Made by a program: the position numbers and the translations under genes. Under the pieces are notes generated by a model. The model was given only the letters and a program-made list of their open reading frames with translations. It made no database searches and had not been told where the DNA came from. 64,000 bases of DNA from Rickettsiales endosymbiont of Stachyamoeba lipophora. Lineage in GTDB: Bacteria > Pseudomonadota > Alphaproteobacteria > Rickettsiales > 33-17. Position 1 is the stretch's first letter. Each line of letters opens with the position of its first letter. Location of the stretch: assembly GCF_003932735.1 (NCBI RefSeq), contig NZ_CP033611.1, positions 372,001 through 436,000 on the forward strand, given 5' to 3'. This document shows positions 36,714 through 45,955 of the stretch, piece by piece.

Positions 36714-37889
36714 ATGGAAGTTGTAATTATTGATGCGATTAGAACCGCTGTAGGCAGTTTTAATGGTACTCTTTCAAAAATCGCCGCCCATGATTTAGGT
36801 GCAAATCTTATTAAAGAAATTATTAACCGTAACAATCTAAAAAATAACCAAATAGATGAAGTTATTATCGGGCAAGTTTTAACTACTGCTCAAGGTCAAA
36901 ATCCAGCTAGGCAGGCTACTATTAAAGCTGGGCTAGATATCTCAACTCCTGCCTTTACAATCAATCAAGTTTGCGGCTCAGGTCTCAAATCGGTTGCATT
37001 AGGCATGATGGCTATTAAATCAGGCAATGCCGATATAATTATCGCTGGTGGTCAAGAAAATATGAGCATGGCTCCTCATGCCATTCATTTAAGGGATGGC
37101 ACTAAAATGGGTGATGGTAAATTAGTTGATACCATGTTGTTTGATGGTCTTACCGATATTTTCAACAACTACTCCATGGGTATTACGGCAGAAAACATTG
37201 CTAAAAAATGGAATATTTCTAGAGAAGAGCAAGACAAGCTTTCACTAGAATCACAAAACAAAGCAGAAAATGCCATTAAAACAGGGCGCTTTAAAGAAGA
37301 AATTATTCCAATCAAAGTTAAGCAACGTAAGGAAGAAATTACCTTTGAACAAGATGAATTTCCTAAATTTGGCACTACACTAGATTCATTAGCTAAACTG
37401 AGACCGGCATTTGATCCGAGTGGCACCGTTACTGCAGGTAACGCCTCAGGAATTAATGATGGAGCAGCAATGATATTACTGATGAGTCGTACTAAAGCTC
37501 AAGAGTTAGGCCTTAAACCTCTTGCCTCAATCAAAGCATGGGCTCAAGCAGGAGTAGAACCTGAAATTATGGGGACAGGGCCAATTGAAGCAGTCAAAAA
37601 GGCCTTAGCCAAATCAGCTTGGCAGATTAAAGATCTAGATTTAATTGAATCCAATGAAGCCTTTGCTGCACAGGCGTTATGCGTCAGTAAAGAACTTGGA
37701 CTAGATCTCAGCAAAGTCAATGTAAATGGCGGATCAATTGCTATAGGACACCCAATAGGAGCCTCTGGCACTCGCGTGCTGGTTACTCTTTTACATGAAA
37801 TGAAAAGGTCAAATCGTTCAAAAGGCTTAGCTACCCTTTGCATTGGCGGCGGAATGGGGATTGCCTTAACTGTAGAATTAGAAAAATAA
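36714..37889 (+). CDS. phbA: acetyl-CoA C-acetyltransferase (PHB beta-ketothiolase)
   Basis: A 391-residue thiolase. The nucleophilic Cys lies in [17 protein letters not shown] (residue about 88), the catalytic His in [19 protein letters not shown] and the second Cys in [30 protein letters not shown] at the N-terminus is typical. It joins two acetyl-CoA into acetoacetyl-CoA, the first step of polyhydroxybutyrate synthesis. phbB follows 25 bases later, so the pair supplies hydroxybutyryl-CoA; the polymerase phbC is not in the window. The upstream sequence has AAAGGA before the ATG. Confidence 0.95.
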   Translation: MEVVIIDAIRTAVGSFNGTLSKIAAHDLGANLIKEIINRNNLKNNQIDEVIIGQVLTTAQGQNPARQATIKAGLDISTPAFTINQVCGSGLKSVALGMMAIKSGNADIIIAGGQENMSMAPHAIHLRDGTKMGDGKLVDTMLFDGLTDIFNNYSMGITAENIAKKWNISREEQDKLSLESQNKAENAIKTGRFKEEIIPIKVKQRKEEITFEQDEFPKFGTTLDSLAKLRPAFDPSGTVTAGNASGINDGAAMILLMSRTKAQELGLKPLASIKAWAQAGVEPEIMGTGPIEAVKKALAKSAWQIKDLDLIESNEAFAAQALCVSKELGLDLSKVNVNGGSIAIGHPIGASGTRVLVTLLHEMKRSNRSKGLATLCIGGGMGIALTVELEK

Positions 37890-37914
37890 TTTATAAATTA
37901 AATAAGAGGATTAA

Positions 37915-38637
37915 ATGTCAAGAATTGCACTAGTCACCGGTGGAACCAGAGGGATTGGAAAAGAGATTGCATTAGAATTAAAAAACAATGGCTTTAAAGT
38001 TATTACTACCTATATCAGCAACGAAGAGGCAGCAAAGCAATTTCAAGATGAGTTTGGCATCGAAGCTTTCAAATGGAACGTAGCCGAATTTGAGCAATGC
38101 CAATTACATATAAATCAAATTGTTACCAAATACGGCAAACACCCTGAAATATTGGTTAACAATGCTGGAATTACTAGAGACAGGATGCTACATAAATCAA
38201 CCTATCAGGATTGGGATGAAGTATTAAAAACCAATTTATATTCATGCTTTAACATGTGCCACGCATTAATTCCTCATATGAGAGAACACGGCTTTGGTAG
38301 AATAGTCAACATCAGTTCAATTAATGGTGTAAAGGGTCAGATGGGACAAGTAAACTACTCTGCAGCCAAAGCTGGTATATTAGGATTTACAAAAGCTTTA
38401 GCACTTGAAAATGCCAATAAAAATATCACTGTAAATGCAATCGCACCAGGATATATTGAAACTGACATGACCAGCCAAATGAAGCCAGAGGTATTAAACA
38501 GTATCAAACAAGGTATTCCTGTAGGCAAAATGGGTTCTCCGGCTGACATTGCACGTTGTGTCTTATTCTTAGCTGCAGATGAGGCTAATTTTATAACAGG
38601 AACTACCATTAATGTGAATGGTGGACAACATATGTAA
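37915..38637 (+). CDS. phbB: acetoacetyl-CoA reductase
   Basis: A 240-residue short-chain dehydrogenase. The cofactor site is TGGTRGIGKEIAL, NNAGITRDRMLHK follows, the catalytic Ser is in NISSINGVKGQMGQVN, and Y-S-A-A-K-A-G carries Tyr and Lys. The C-terminus INVNGGQHM is characteristic of PhbB rather than FabG. It reduces acetoacetyl-CoA to (R)-3-hydroxybutyryl-CoA with NADPH. AGAGG lies before the ATG. It sits between phbA and the secretion-like genes, 11 bases before the latter, and may be co-transcribed with them. Confidence 0.94.
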   Translation: MSRIALVTGGTRGIGKEIALELKNNGFKVITTYISNEEAAKQFQDEFGIEAFKWNVAEFEQCQLHINQIVTKYGKHPEILVNNAGITRDRMLHKSTYQDWDEVLKTNLYSCFNMCHALIPHMREHGFGRIVNISSINGVKGQMGQVNYSAAKAGILGFTKALALENANKNITVNAIAPGYIETDMTSQMKPEVLNSIKQGIPVGKMGSPADIARCVLFLAADEANFITGTTINVNGGQHM

Positions 38638-38648
38638 TTTGAAATTAT

Positions 38649-40226
38649 ATGGCTATATTTAATAAGCTAAATAGCTCAATTAAAGGGAAGGCTCTTGGCT
38701 TAAATAAAAAGCGGAATGGCTTTTATATAGTTTTGGGTGATGAAGGAGTAGTTATATCCTTCATCAAGAAAAATATTTTAGAATCAAGAGATTTCTTTCC
38801 CAATCTTGAAGGAGATAATTTAGAAAAATTTAACCAATTATTCCAAATGTATCCTAAGCATCATATCTATATCTTATTAGATGTGATTGAACAAAGTTAC
38901 CAGCTTCAAACTTTTCCGCCGGTAAGTAAATATAGCATTGATTCAATTGCCAAGAAAAAATTAGCTAGAACTATAGATGAGAATCATCTCAAAGGATTAT
39001 TTCAAATATCCTCACCTTCAGCTGAATTTAACGAATGGCAATATATTTTTGTATCATCGCCCATTAACACTGTTCTGACTAAATGGCTTGATGCGATTTA
39101 CTCTCTTCCTAACCCATTACGTGCTATATATTTATTGCCGGTTGAAAGTTCAATCATCATTGAAAAGATAGTTAACAACAAAGCTGAATTTAACAATATT
39201 AGAAGCTATAAATTTAAAATGCTGATACTCCATAATAAAGTCAGTGGAATTAGGCAAATTTTTTATAAAAACAATAAAGTATTTTTTACACGCTTAATTA
39301 ATATTGATAATGAAGATTTTCCTGATGTAATTGCTGGTAATATTAATCAAGAAATTAAAAATTCTTTTGAGTTTTTAAATCGCAATTACAACGTTAATAC
39401 TGATGAAATAGGCATCGTTATTATTGCTAACGAAAAGATTAAAAAATCTTTGAAGGAGCAACATGAAATTAAAGCTGCACATATTATTATAACCCCTTAT
39501 GAATCAGCAGAAATTCTTAATATAAAAGATGGTATACTACCAGAGGACCAATTTACAGATATTCTGTGCGCCATAAACACCAATTTATCCAAATCTCAAT
39601 TAATACTACATACTCCTTATAGCAAAAAAATATCTAACTATAGCTTGTTAGCTCAAGTGGTTTTTTATTTAAATATATTCCTAATAATCATCTTAATCTC
39701 TTTTTATAGCTTAAATATAAATAAAATATTTAAAATTTATAATGAAGCAACCCACAAGGTAAATGAGATTACCCGCCTGGAAACCACTATCACTAATAGA
39801 AGGACGCAAACTAAAATTGATAGTAAAGAAAACACTTTAATCATAGAATCAGCAAGCATTTTTCAAGATATAATGGCCTCCAGCCTATCCCCCAAACAAT
39901 TACTAGTAGATTTTTATAACACTACCAAGCAAGACGTAAGAATTACTGAGATTGATTGGAAATACGAACCCGTCGCAAGGTTGCCTAATAATATGAATAC
40001 CTCTAACAACATCAATAGAATCACATTATTATTAAAACTAAACTTTGTGAATAAAGGGAAAACTTACCAAGAATTATTTGCTAATTTTGATAATTTTATT
40101 AAACGAGTAGAAGTTAAATTTAAAAATTATCAAATTGAGTATAGTAGGCTTAATCAGCAAATAAGCTTAGACGATAACAACCAAGCCATCCCAATCGACA
40201 TGTCAATTAGGGGACCAATAAAATAA
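38649..40226 (+). CDS. membrane protein with PilM/GspL- plus PilN-like architecture
   Basis: A 525-residue protein. Residues 1-330 look like a cytoplasmic actin-like (PilM/GspL/MshI) domain by strand pattern and by LLPVESSIIIEKIV. A single membrane helix lies at about 338-360 (VVFYLNIFLIIILISFYSL). A periplasmic coiled coil and a compact domain follow (LLVDFYNTTKQDVRITEIDW), as in PilN. The gene is followed one base later by a PilO-like and then a PilP-like gene. The order M/N-O-P is that of type IV pilus and type II secretion inner-membrane assembly complexes. I infer this from architecture, not from clear sequence motifs; it could be a rickettsial-specific envelope complex. Confidence 0.6.
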   Translation: MAIFNKLNSSIKGKALGLNKKRNGFYIVLGDEGVVISFIKKNILESRDFFPNLEGDNLEKFNQLFQMYPKHHIYILLDVIEQSYQLQTFPPVSKYSIDSIAKKKLARTIDENHLKGLFQISSPSAEFNEWQYIFVSSPINTVLTKWLDAIYSLPNPLRAIYLLPVESSIIIEKIVNNKAEFNNIRSYKFKMLILHNKVSGIRQIFYKNNKVFFTRLINIDNEDFPDVIAGNINQEIKNSFEFLNRNYNVNTDEIGIVIIANEKIKKSLKEQHEIKAAHIIITPYESAEILNIKDGILPEDQFTDILCAINTNLSKSQLILHTPYSKKISNYSLLAQVVFYLNIFLIIILISFYSLNINKIFKIYNEATHKVNEITRLETTITNRRTQTKIDSKENTLIIESASIFQDIMASSLSPKQLLVDFYNTTKQDVRITEIDWKYEPVARLPNNMNTSNNINRITLLLKLNFVNKGKTYQELFANFDNFIKRVEVKFKNYQIEYSRLNQQISLDDNNQAIPIDMSIRGPIK

Positions 40227-40227
40227 T

Positions 40228-40860
40228 ATGGCAAATAAATTAAGTCACATTACTACTAAACTAAAAATTCAAGGGATCATCATTGCCAGTCTTGCATGCA
40301 TAATGCTCTCATCTTACATAATTATCAATTCAGTAATAACTAAGGAAACTGACAAATTAAATTTTTTAGAAATTCAAATCAATGAAGCGCAACGGCAATT
40401 TATCGAGCAAGAAAAGAAAATTACCAGCTTAAAAAAAGCCAATGAAATTTGGAGTAAACTTAAAGACATTAAAGAAAAAAGAGATAGTTTAGATTTTGAC
40501 CGGGTCAAAACAGTAATAGCTACCATTAACAAAGATAGGTGGCTAATTAAAAAGGTTGATATTAATATCTCGCCTCCAATAGATGTGCACAAACCCAATT
40601 TCCATCATGTTAGTTTGACTAAAAGCCAGGTTGAGTTATCATTTACCACTATGAGCGACAATGTATTGTTTAATATTATTGATAAAATCAATCATAACTT
40701 TCCTGGATACATCAATTATAAAAATCTTAGAATTAAAAAAATTGCTGAAGTCAATAGTGAGATTTTAGCAAAACTCAAAGCTGGGATTTTACCAGAATTA
40801 CTTGAATGCAAAATGGTTTTTGAGTGGCAAAATATTAAAAATATTCAAGATGAAAAATAG
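40228..40860 (+). CDS. PilO-like single-pass membrane protein
   Basis: A 210-residue protein. A short cytoplasmic N-terminus precedes one helix (about 14-33, IIIASLACIMLSSYIIIN). A coiled coil of about 50 residues follows (LEIQINEAQRQFIEQEKKIT), then a periplasmic alpha/beta domain with LSFTTMSDNVLFNIIDKIN and a final LLECKMVFEW strand. This is the shape of PilO/GspM. It starts one base after the previous gene and ends 11 bases inside the next, so the three are translated together. Confidence 0.6.
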   Translation: MANKLSHITTKLKIQGIIIASLACIMLSSYIIINSVITKETDKLNFLEIQINEAQRQFIEQEKKITSLKKANEIWSKLKDIKEKRDSLDFDRVKTVIATINKDRWLIKKVDINISPPIDVHKPNFHHVSLTKSQVELSFTTMSDNVLFNIIDKINHNFPGYINYKNLRIKKIAEVNSEILAKLKAGILPELLECKMVFEWQNIKNIQDEK

Positions 40861-42121
40861 CATTAAGCATTTATTATTCATAGCTTATTCTACCATAGCT
40901 TGGGCTGAAGACTCCAAACCTTTGGTGCTTTTACCTGAAATCAGCTCCATTTCCCAAACTCAAGATACTTCAAGTTATAACCAGTCCCAACAAAAAGAGA
41001 GCAGCCCTCCTAACTTACCTATTCCAATGGACAACGACAATATTAATGCTATTGAATTAAAAAAGGTTATATTAACTAGAGATAATGTATCTCCTTTACT
41101 CCCATCCCATACTACCCCTAACCCTGATAATGTAAGGGTAACAGATGATTCTAGACCTCCCTCACTTACCGTAGAAACGCCTGCTGATCTAGAAAACAGC
41201 CTCACTACAATTAAAACGCAAATAAAGCCCTCAGACCAAACCACAGAGGAAATACCCAATCCAGTTAATGGCAGCCTAGGTAGCAACATCTTAAACAATA
41301 CACCTAGCAAACTAAATACAACTCAAAATTTATCACCCATAATTGATCTACACACTATTAACAAGTTAAAAGAACTTGAAAAAATCAACTCTAATGAATT
41401 TACCATCAATGGTGAAATTCAGAAGAAGACGTCTAGCTTACCAGCCCTTCAGCGAGATCAAAACACCATTAATTCTAATAAAAATTTAAATTTTGATGGA
41501 TTACTAGATGTCAAAGAATTGTCTACTGGCAATAATACTGTTAAGCCAGATATTAAAAGCGACCCCCCAATTAGTAATAAAAGCTCTATGAGAAATAGTA
41601 CTCCTTTAATAGACAGGCTATCAGAGTATTATATTGTTAACCCTTATGATTTATGGAACGATAGCTTGATTTTTACTACGGAAGAAGTTCAAGGATTAAA
41701 TGAAGCTTTTAAAAGCTTCTTAATCGGCACGGTACGCAGCATGTATGCTAAACGTACTACTCCGCAAACCACTCCTGATCAAAAGCAAGAAGAAAAAAGA
41801 ATAGACTTTAAGTTACATTTAAAATCTATTCTTTACTTAAATAAAGATACCTGGAGTATCTGGATTAACAATAAACGATTTAGCTCATCATCTTCTTCAC
41901 TTAGTGATGACAATCTAGGTATTAAAATTAAGAAGGTTACTCCAGACTTTATTCATTTAGTTGCTGTTATCAAACCAAACTATCTTATTCCCGATATAGA
42001 TCAAATTAAGACAGGAGCCCAAGTCTCTTATGACAAAGAAACCTTTGAAGCAAGCATCACACTCTATACCAACCAAGCATTTTCAACCAAAAAAATGACA
42101 GTAGGTGAGTATCATGAATAA
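40850..42121 (+). CDS. exported PilP/GspB-like protein with a long disordered linker
   Basis: The ATG at 40850 is chosen because it opens a clear signal peptide (residues 1-19, ending T-I-A-W-A before EDSK) and overlaps the previous stop by 11 bases; an earlier in-frame ATG would bury it. Residues about 20-260 are Ser/Thr/Pro/Asn-rich and probably disordered. The C-terminal 150 residues are folded; FKLHLKSILYLNKDTWSIWI followed by N-N-K-R recalls the L-x-x-I-x-Y-x-x-x-x-W-x-x-x-I-N-G pattern of GspB/MshK-like or PilP-like periplasmic domains. It would span the periplasm and connect an inner-membrane complex to the outer membrane. The secretin is not in the window. Confidence 0.6.
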   Translation: MKNSIKHLLFIAYSTIAWAEDSKPLVLLPEISSISQTQDTSSYNQSQQKESSPPNLPIPMDNDNINAIELKKVILTRDNVSPLLPSHTTPNPDNVRVTDDSRPPSLTVETPADLENSLTTIKTQIKPSDQTTEEIPNPVNGSLGSNILNNTPSKLNTTQNLSPIIDLHTINKLKELEKINSNEFTINGEIQKKTSSLPALQRDQNTINSNKNLNFDGLLDVKELSTGNNTVKPDIKSDPPISNKSSMRNSTPLIDRLSEYYIVNPYDLWNDSLIFTTEEVQGLNEAFKSFLIGTVRSMYAKRTTPQTTPDQKQEEKRIDFKLHLKSILYLNKDTWSIWINNKRFSSSSSSLSDDNLGIKIKKVTPDFIHLVAVIKPNYLIPDIDQIKTGAQVSYDKETFEASITLYTNQAFSTKKMTVGEYHE

Positions 42122-42839
42122 TTTTGTCTGCAGCATTAGCAATCTAACTAAAAGATTTAACAATCAATCGGAGGTTTTAAACAATCTAAACCTTACTATT
42201 GCTTCTGGGAAAATTACGTGCCTGGTAGGTTTAAACGGTATTGGAAAAACCACTATTATCAAAATCCTTTTAGGATTAATTCAAAACTATAATGGTTCAG
42301 TTCAACTTGATCATAAGGATGTTAAAAATTATAGATTAAGATATACTATTTTTCATTTGCCTGAAAAATTTAACCCTCCTTACAATTTTACTGGCCGAGA
42401 ATTCATCAAAATTTCTTTAAATTTTTATCACATCCCAATTAATGAGGAAATCCTCCATAATTATTGCCAGCAAATAAACTTTAACTATGAACAACTAGAT
42501 AAAAGAATTTCCACTTATTCTAAAGGAATGGTACAAAAAATAGGGGTTCTTGCAATGTTATCTTCTCCCACCACCACCTGGATTTTAGATGAACCAATGA
42601 GTGGATTGGACCCTACTGCCCGCTATGAAGTTAAGCAAATTCTTAAATCAAACAATGCTTTGGGTAAAACTATAATCTTTACTTCTCATCTACTAGCTGA
42701 TGTAGAAGAAATGGCAGATAATATTATCATTTTGCATAATGGCACAATATGCTTTAATAATAATTTAGAAGAACTATTTACTCAATATAATACTAATAAT
42801 ATTGAAGAAGCATATTTAAAAGCAATTAATTATTATTAA
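42114..42839 (+). CDS. ABC transporter ATP-binding protein
   Basis: A 241-residue ATPase subunit. Walker A is LVGLNGIGKTTIIKILLG, the signature is YSKGMVQKIGVLAML (S-K-G-M rather than S-G-G-Q), Walker B is WILDEPMSGLDPTAR, and the switch is IFTSHLLADVEEMAD. The Y-S-K-G-M-x-Q-K signature is usual in the CcmA/NosF-like branch that exports or assembles envelope components. The start is the ATG at 42114, preceded by AGGTGAG, inside the end of the previous gene. No permease subunit is adjacent unless the small membrane protein after it takes part. Confidence 0.88.
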   Translation: MNNFVCSISNLTKRFNNQSEVLNNLNLTIASGKITCLVGLNGIGKTTIIKILLGLIQNYNGSVQLDHKDVKNYRLRYTIFHLPEKFNPPYNFTGREFIKISLNFYHIPINEEILHNYCQQINFNYEQLDKRISTYSKGMVQKIGVLAMLSSPTTTWILDEPMSGLDPTARYEVKQILKSNNALGKTIIFTSHLLADVEEMADNIIILHNGTICFNNNLEELFTQYNTNNIEEAYLKAINYY

Positions 42840-42841
42840 AA

Positions 42842-43180
42842 ATGAAAAGCTACCTTATATACGAGCACAATAACAAACATCAAGCTATCAATAGTAATTT
42901 CAACCTGTGGGCTTTTGTGTTTGGAATTTTTTGGTTGTTATATAACAAAATGTTTTTTAGCATTTTATTCTTTTTATCTTTGCAGCTTATATGCAATTTT
43001 ATATCAGTTAAATATTCAAATGATTTTATTGTTATCATTCCCTCATTGTGCCTTGGTCTATTTGCCGGAGAAATTCTTGCATTACAAAAGCAGCTTCAAG
43101 GATTTAAGCTAGTTAGCTTAACTAGAGCAATGAGCAATGATCAGGCCATTCAAAGATATCTAGATCTTAAAAGTTATTAG
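42842..43180 (+). CDS. DUF2628-type small membrane protein
   Basis: A 112-residue protein with FNLWAFVFGIFWLLYNKMFF, the F-N-W-x-A-F-x-F-G-x-x-W-x-x-Y-x-x-M pattern of DUF2628, followed by two membrane helices. The C-terminal cytoplasmic tail ends with AIQRYLDLKSY. It starts 2 bases after the ABC ATPase gene and its stop overlaps the flhB stop on the other strand by 14 bases. Family function is unknown. Confidence 0.75.
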   Translation: MKSYLIYEHNNKHQAINSNFNLWAFVFGIFWLLYNKMFFSILFFLSLQLICNFISVKYSNDFIVIIPSLCLGLFAGEILALQKQLQGFKLVSLTRAMSNDQAIQRYLDLKSY

Positions 43181-44255
43181 CCTTACCTTTCAGCTTATAA
43201 ACATAACTAATAATTTCTGCGACAGCCTGATAATATTCGAGCGGTATTTCTTCATTAATATCAACCAACCTGTATAGCTCTCGTGCTAATGGAGGATTTT
43301 CAATTATTGGCACTTCATGTTCACTCGCAATTTCTCTAATTTTTAACGCAATCCTATCTAACCCTTTAGCAATCAGTATGGGAGCAGGCATGGTTTCCAT
43401 ATCATATTTTAAAGCTACCGCAAAATGGGTAGGGTTAGTAATAATGACATCCGCTTTAGGTACTTCAGCCAGCATTCTTTTTCTGCTTTTTTCTGCACGT
43501 AAGCGCTTAAGTTTAGATTTAACTTCAGGACTACCTTCTGATTCCTTAAACTCTTCCTTAATTTCCTGCTTAGTCATTTTTAAATCTTCAAAAAATTTAA
43601 ATCTTTGAAAGAAGTAATCAAATACTGCGATAAAAAATAAAAATATCGCTATCTTAACCAGCAAAGAGAATAAGTTTTCTTTAAATACCCATAATATTCC
43701 TAGCACATCAATATCATGCATTATTGGGCTTTTCAGAAAAAGTTTTTTGATGACAAAATAGCTAATAAAGCCAATAACAATAATCTTGATAATACCCTTA
43801 ATAAACTCCACCAACGACTTCATTGAAAACAAACGACTTAAACCAGCAAGAATAGAAATTTTAGAGAAATCAAACTTCAAAGCTTCTGGGTTAAAAATTA
43901 TACGAATATTCTGCATTGAAGGTGATATAATTACTGTAATGACTAGAAAAACCAGCAAAGGTGAGATCAGAATAGAAAAATCTTTTAAAATTCTTAAATA
44001 TATTGATGATAAATAGCCTGGATTATTCATATCAATTTGATCTGGATGATGAATATAAATTACTAAGCTATCAAAGGTAGATTTTAGTACCAATGGCAGC
44101 ATTTTAAGCAGCACCAAAATAGCCACAGTGAGCATTAAAAAGGTAGTCACATCCTTTGAATAAATGATTTGGCCCTTTTTATAAGCATCCTCTATTCGCT
44201 TAGGGGTTGCGTCCTGGGTTGCCTGGTCCTTATCTTTGCCTTCTGATTCAGCCAT
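43167..44255 (-). CDS. flhB: flagellar export protein FlhB
   Basis: A 362-residue protein with four membrane helices (within residues 35-215) and a cytoplasmic domain containing the autocleavage motif NPTHFAVALKYD. The N-terminus DKDQATQDATPKRIEDAYKK is typical. FlhB is the substrate-specificity switch of the flagellar type III export gate. It lies 3 bases after fliR and is the last gene of the fliQ-fliR-flhB operon. NPTH distinguishes it from injectisome SctU only in context; the flagellar neighbours settle it. Confidence 0.95.
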   Translation of the reverse strand: MAESEGKDKDQATQDATPKRIEDAYKKGQIIYSKDVTTFLMLTVAILVLLKMLPLVLKSTFDSLVIYIHHPDQIDMNNPGYLSSIYLRILKDFSILISPLLVFLVITVIISPSMQNIRIIFNPEALKFDFSKISILAGLSRLFSMKSLVEFIKGIIKIIVIGFISYFVIKKLFLKSPIMHDIDVLGILWVFKENLFSLLVKIAIFLFFIAVFDYFFQRFKFFEDLKMTKQEIKEEFKESEGSPEVKSKLKRLRAEKSRKRMLAEVPKADVIITNPTHFAVALKYDMETMPAPILIAKGLDRIALKIREIASEHEVPIIENPPLARELYRLVDINEEIPLEYYQAVAEIISYVYKLKGKANNF

Positions 44256-44258
44256 ATT

Positions 44259-45020
44259 TTAAAATAAAAATTGCTTTAATAATTCTTTGATCTCACCAAT
44301 ATACCACAACACCACCCCACTAACTGAGATAAAGAGTATGGTAAAACTAACTAATAACTGAACTGGCAACATAATAAAAAAGACTTGTACAGTAGGCATT
44401 ACTTTATTCATAATCCCCGACATTGCCATAATTAACAAAATAATTACAAAATAAGGGGAGGCAATTTTAAGGGCGATATTAAACACTTTACTTACCAATC
44501 CACTAATAATTTGTGAAAAATTTTCAAAATTAACAGGTTCAAGAAAAGGATAAACTTTGTAACTTTCAAAAATACCAGTAATAAATACATGATGGGTATT
44601 AGAAGTAAGAATAGTTATTAAAGTTACCATATATAGAAAATTAGCTTCTAATGTACTTTGCATTGCTTGAGCCGGATCAAACATTTGGGCAGCAGAAAGC
44701 CCTGATTGTTGGCTGATAATGTGCCCAGCTGTATTAATCGCAGAGAAAATAATTTTTATTGAAAGGCCGATCATTAGGCCAACTATAACTTCGTTAGTAA
44801 TAAAGGTGGCCAGCAGTATAATGTTATTATTTTTAATAAGCTCTGCTTGCAGCAATGGAAACAGGATAAAAGATATTAAAATTGATACGCAAATTCTTAC
44901 TCTTCCTGTAACAAAGCTCTCGCCGATGCTTGGCAACATTAAAATGATCGGTAAAACTCTGGAATTAATTAATAATAATTTCAAAAACACCGTCACTGTC
45001 AGCTGAGATAAATCAGGCAT
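44259..45020 (-). CDS. fliR: flagellar export protein FliR
   Basis: A 253-residue polytopic protein with about six hydrophobic segments. Family stretches include VLPIILMLPSIGESFVTGRV, EVIVGLMIGLSIKIIFSAI, AGHIISQQSGLSAAQMFDPA and the C-terminal PTVQVFFIMLPVQLLVSF. It is part of the FliPQR export gate in the inner membrane. It is spaced 3 bases from fliQ. fliP is not in this window. Confidence 0.93.
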   Translation of the reverse strand: MPDLSQLTVTVFLKLLLINSRVLPIILMLPSIGESFVTGRVRICVSILISFILFPLLQAELIKNNNIILLATFITNEVIVGLMIGLSIKIIFSAINTAGHIISQQSGLSAAQMFDPAQAMQSTLEANFLYMVTLITILTSNTHHVFITGIFESYKVYPFLEPVNFENFSQIISGLVSKVFNIALKIASPYFVIILLIMAMSGIMNKVMPTVQVFFIMLPVQLLVSFTILFISVSGVVLWYIGEIKELLKQFLF

Positions 45021-45023
45021 GAG

Positions 45024-45287
45024 TTATAGGCCTGCTATTTTTTCCGCTATTCTCATACTAAAACTACCGATACCATTACCTATAAATGGCAATAGAAAAA
45101 TTAGCGATAATAGCACTGCAAACAACTTAGGAACAAAAGCAATGGTTGCCTCTTGAATTTGGGTTAAAGCTTGTAATAAAGAAATAGTTAAACCAATTAC
45201 TAAAGCAATAATCAAAAGCGGAGCCGCAGCTTTTAAAAATACATAAATTGCCTCGGTTGCTATATATAAAACTTCATTTGAATCCAT
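45024..45287 (-). CDS. fliQ: flagellar export protein FliQ
   Basis: An 87-residue hairpin membrane protein with two helices and the loop ALTQIQEATIAFVPKLFAVL, the hallmark of FliQ/SctS proteins. It forms part of the export gate with FliP and FliR. It is the first gene of the fliQ-fliR-flhB block. Confidence 0.94.
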   Translation of the reverse strand: MDSNEVLYIATEAIYVFLKAAAPLLIIALVIGLTISLLQALTQIQEATIAFVPKLFAVLLSLIFLLPFIGNGIGSFSMRIAEKIAGL

Positions 45288-45636
45288 TTACTATGCTTTG
45301 AATATATTTTCTTTATAATATAGTTAATAAAAAAGTTTAAACTTAATAATCATCCTAGATAGTAATCTGCAAAGTGTAAATAAAGTTTTGGTTATCTTCA
45401 CTTTATAAATGCAATCTATTTATAGTTATAGCCTTATAACTTATTTCCAGTAGTAGCACGCTAGGTAAATATATTTCCAATAGAGCGGGACGGTTCAATT
45501 TAAAATTATCAAGCTGGCAATAACACCATCAACCCCTGCACCTTAAAATTTTATAGCAGTAATAACAGCTATATAGCTAAGCTTAAGAAATTTGATATAA
45601 TTTTAATTTAGATAACTATACAAAAATACACACCAG
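45288..45636. other. gene-free stretch between fliQ and fliE
   Basis: About 350 AT-rich bases that presumably hold the fliQ promoter. I looked for a sigma-54 promoter (TGGC-N8-TTGC type) reading toward fliQ and found none convincing. A short inverted pair AAAGTG/CACTTT occurs around 45374-45406. No RNA gene is seen. Confidence 0.4.
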
Positions 45637-45945
45637 CTAAAATGATAGCTTCATAATGTCGTTGATTACTGTAAGTAAAGATTGCTTAATCGCTACAACC
45701 TTATTTACAATTTGTTCAGCCTCAGCAAATGCTACTACCACTTGAGTTACATCAGCCTTTCCTTGCAGTGATTGAATGGCAATTTGATCAGCTTTAGCAA
45801 TGCGGCTAAAGTCATCTTTAATATTTTGTGTAAGAAAATTTTTAAATAATGCAACTTTATCATTACTTTCTAAGGCTTCTGCTTTAGGAAGTTTTAGATT
45901 TTGGGTATAAGCCACGCTTGCTTGTGCAATTTTATCTATACTCAT
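45637..45945 (-). CDS. fliE: flagellar hook-basal body protein FliE
   Basis: A 102-residue helical protein. The C-terminal half reads ADQIAIQSLQGKADVTQVVV, then AFAEAEQIVNKVVAIKQSLL, the conserved region of FliE, the adaptor linking the MS ring to the rod. There is no signal peptide, as expected for a substrate of the flagellar export machinery, in contrast to flgB and flgC next to it. It lies 10 bases after flgC. Confidence 0.9.
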   Translation of the reverse strand: MSIDKIAQASVAYTQNLKLPKAEALESNDKVALFKNFLTQNIKDDFSRIAKADQIAIQSLQGKADVTQVVVAFAEAEQIVNKVVAIKQSLLTVINDIMKLSF

Positions 45946-45955
45946 ACTTATGGCT

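Noticed and set aside
40975-41310. 111-codon minus-strand frame inside the PilP-like gene
   Set aside because: Antisense shadow of a low-complexity Ser/Thr/Asn region; no start signal or domain.
45288-45636. Sigma-54 promoter for the fliQ operon
   Set aside because: No TGGC/TTGC pair with correct spacing in the right orientation could be found.
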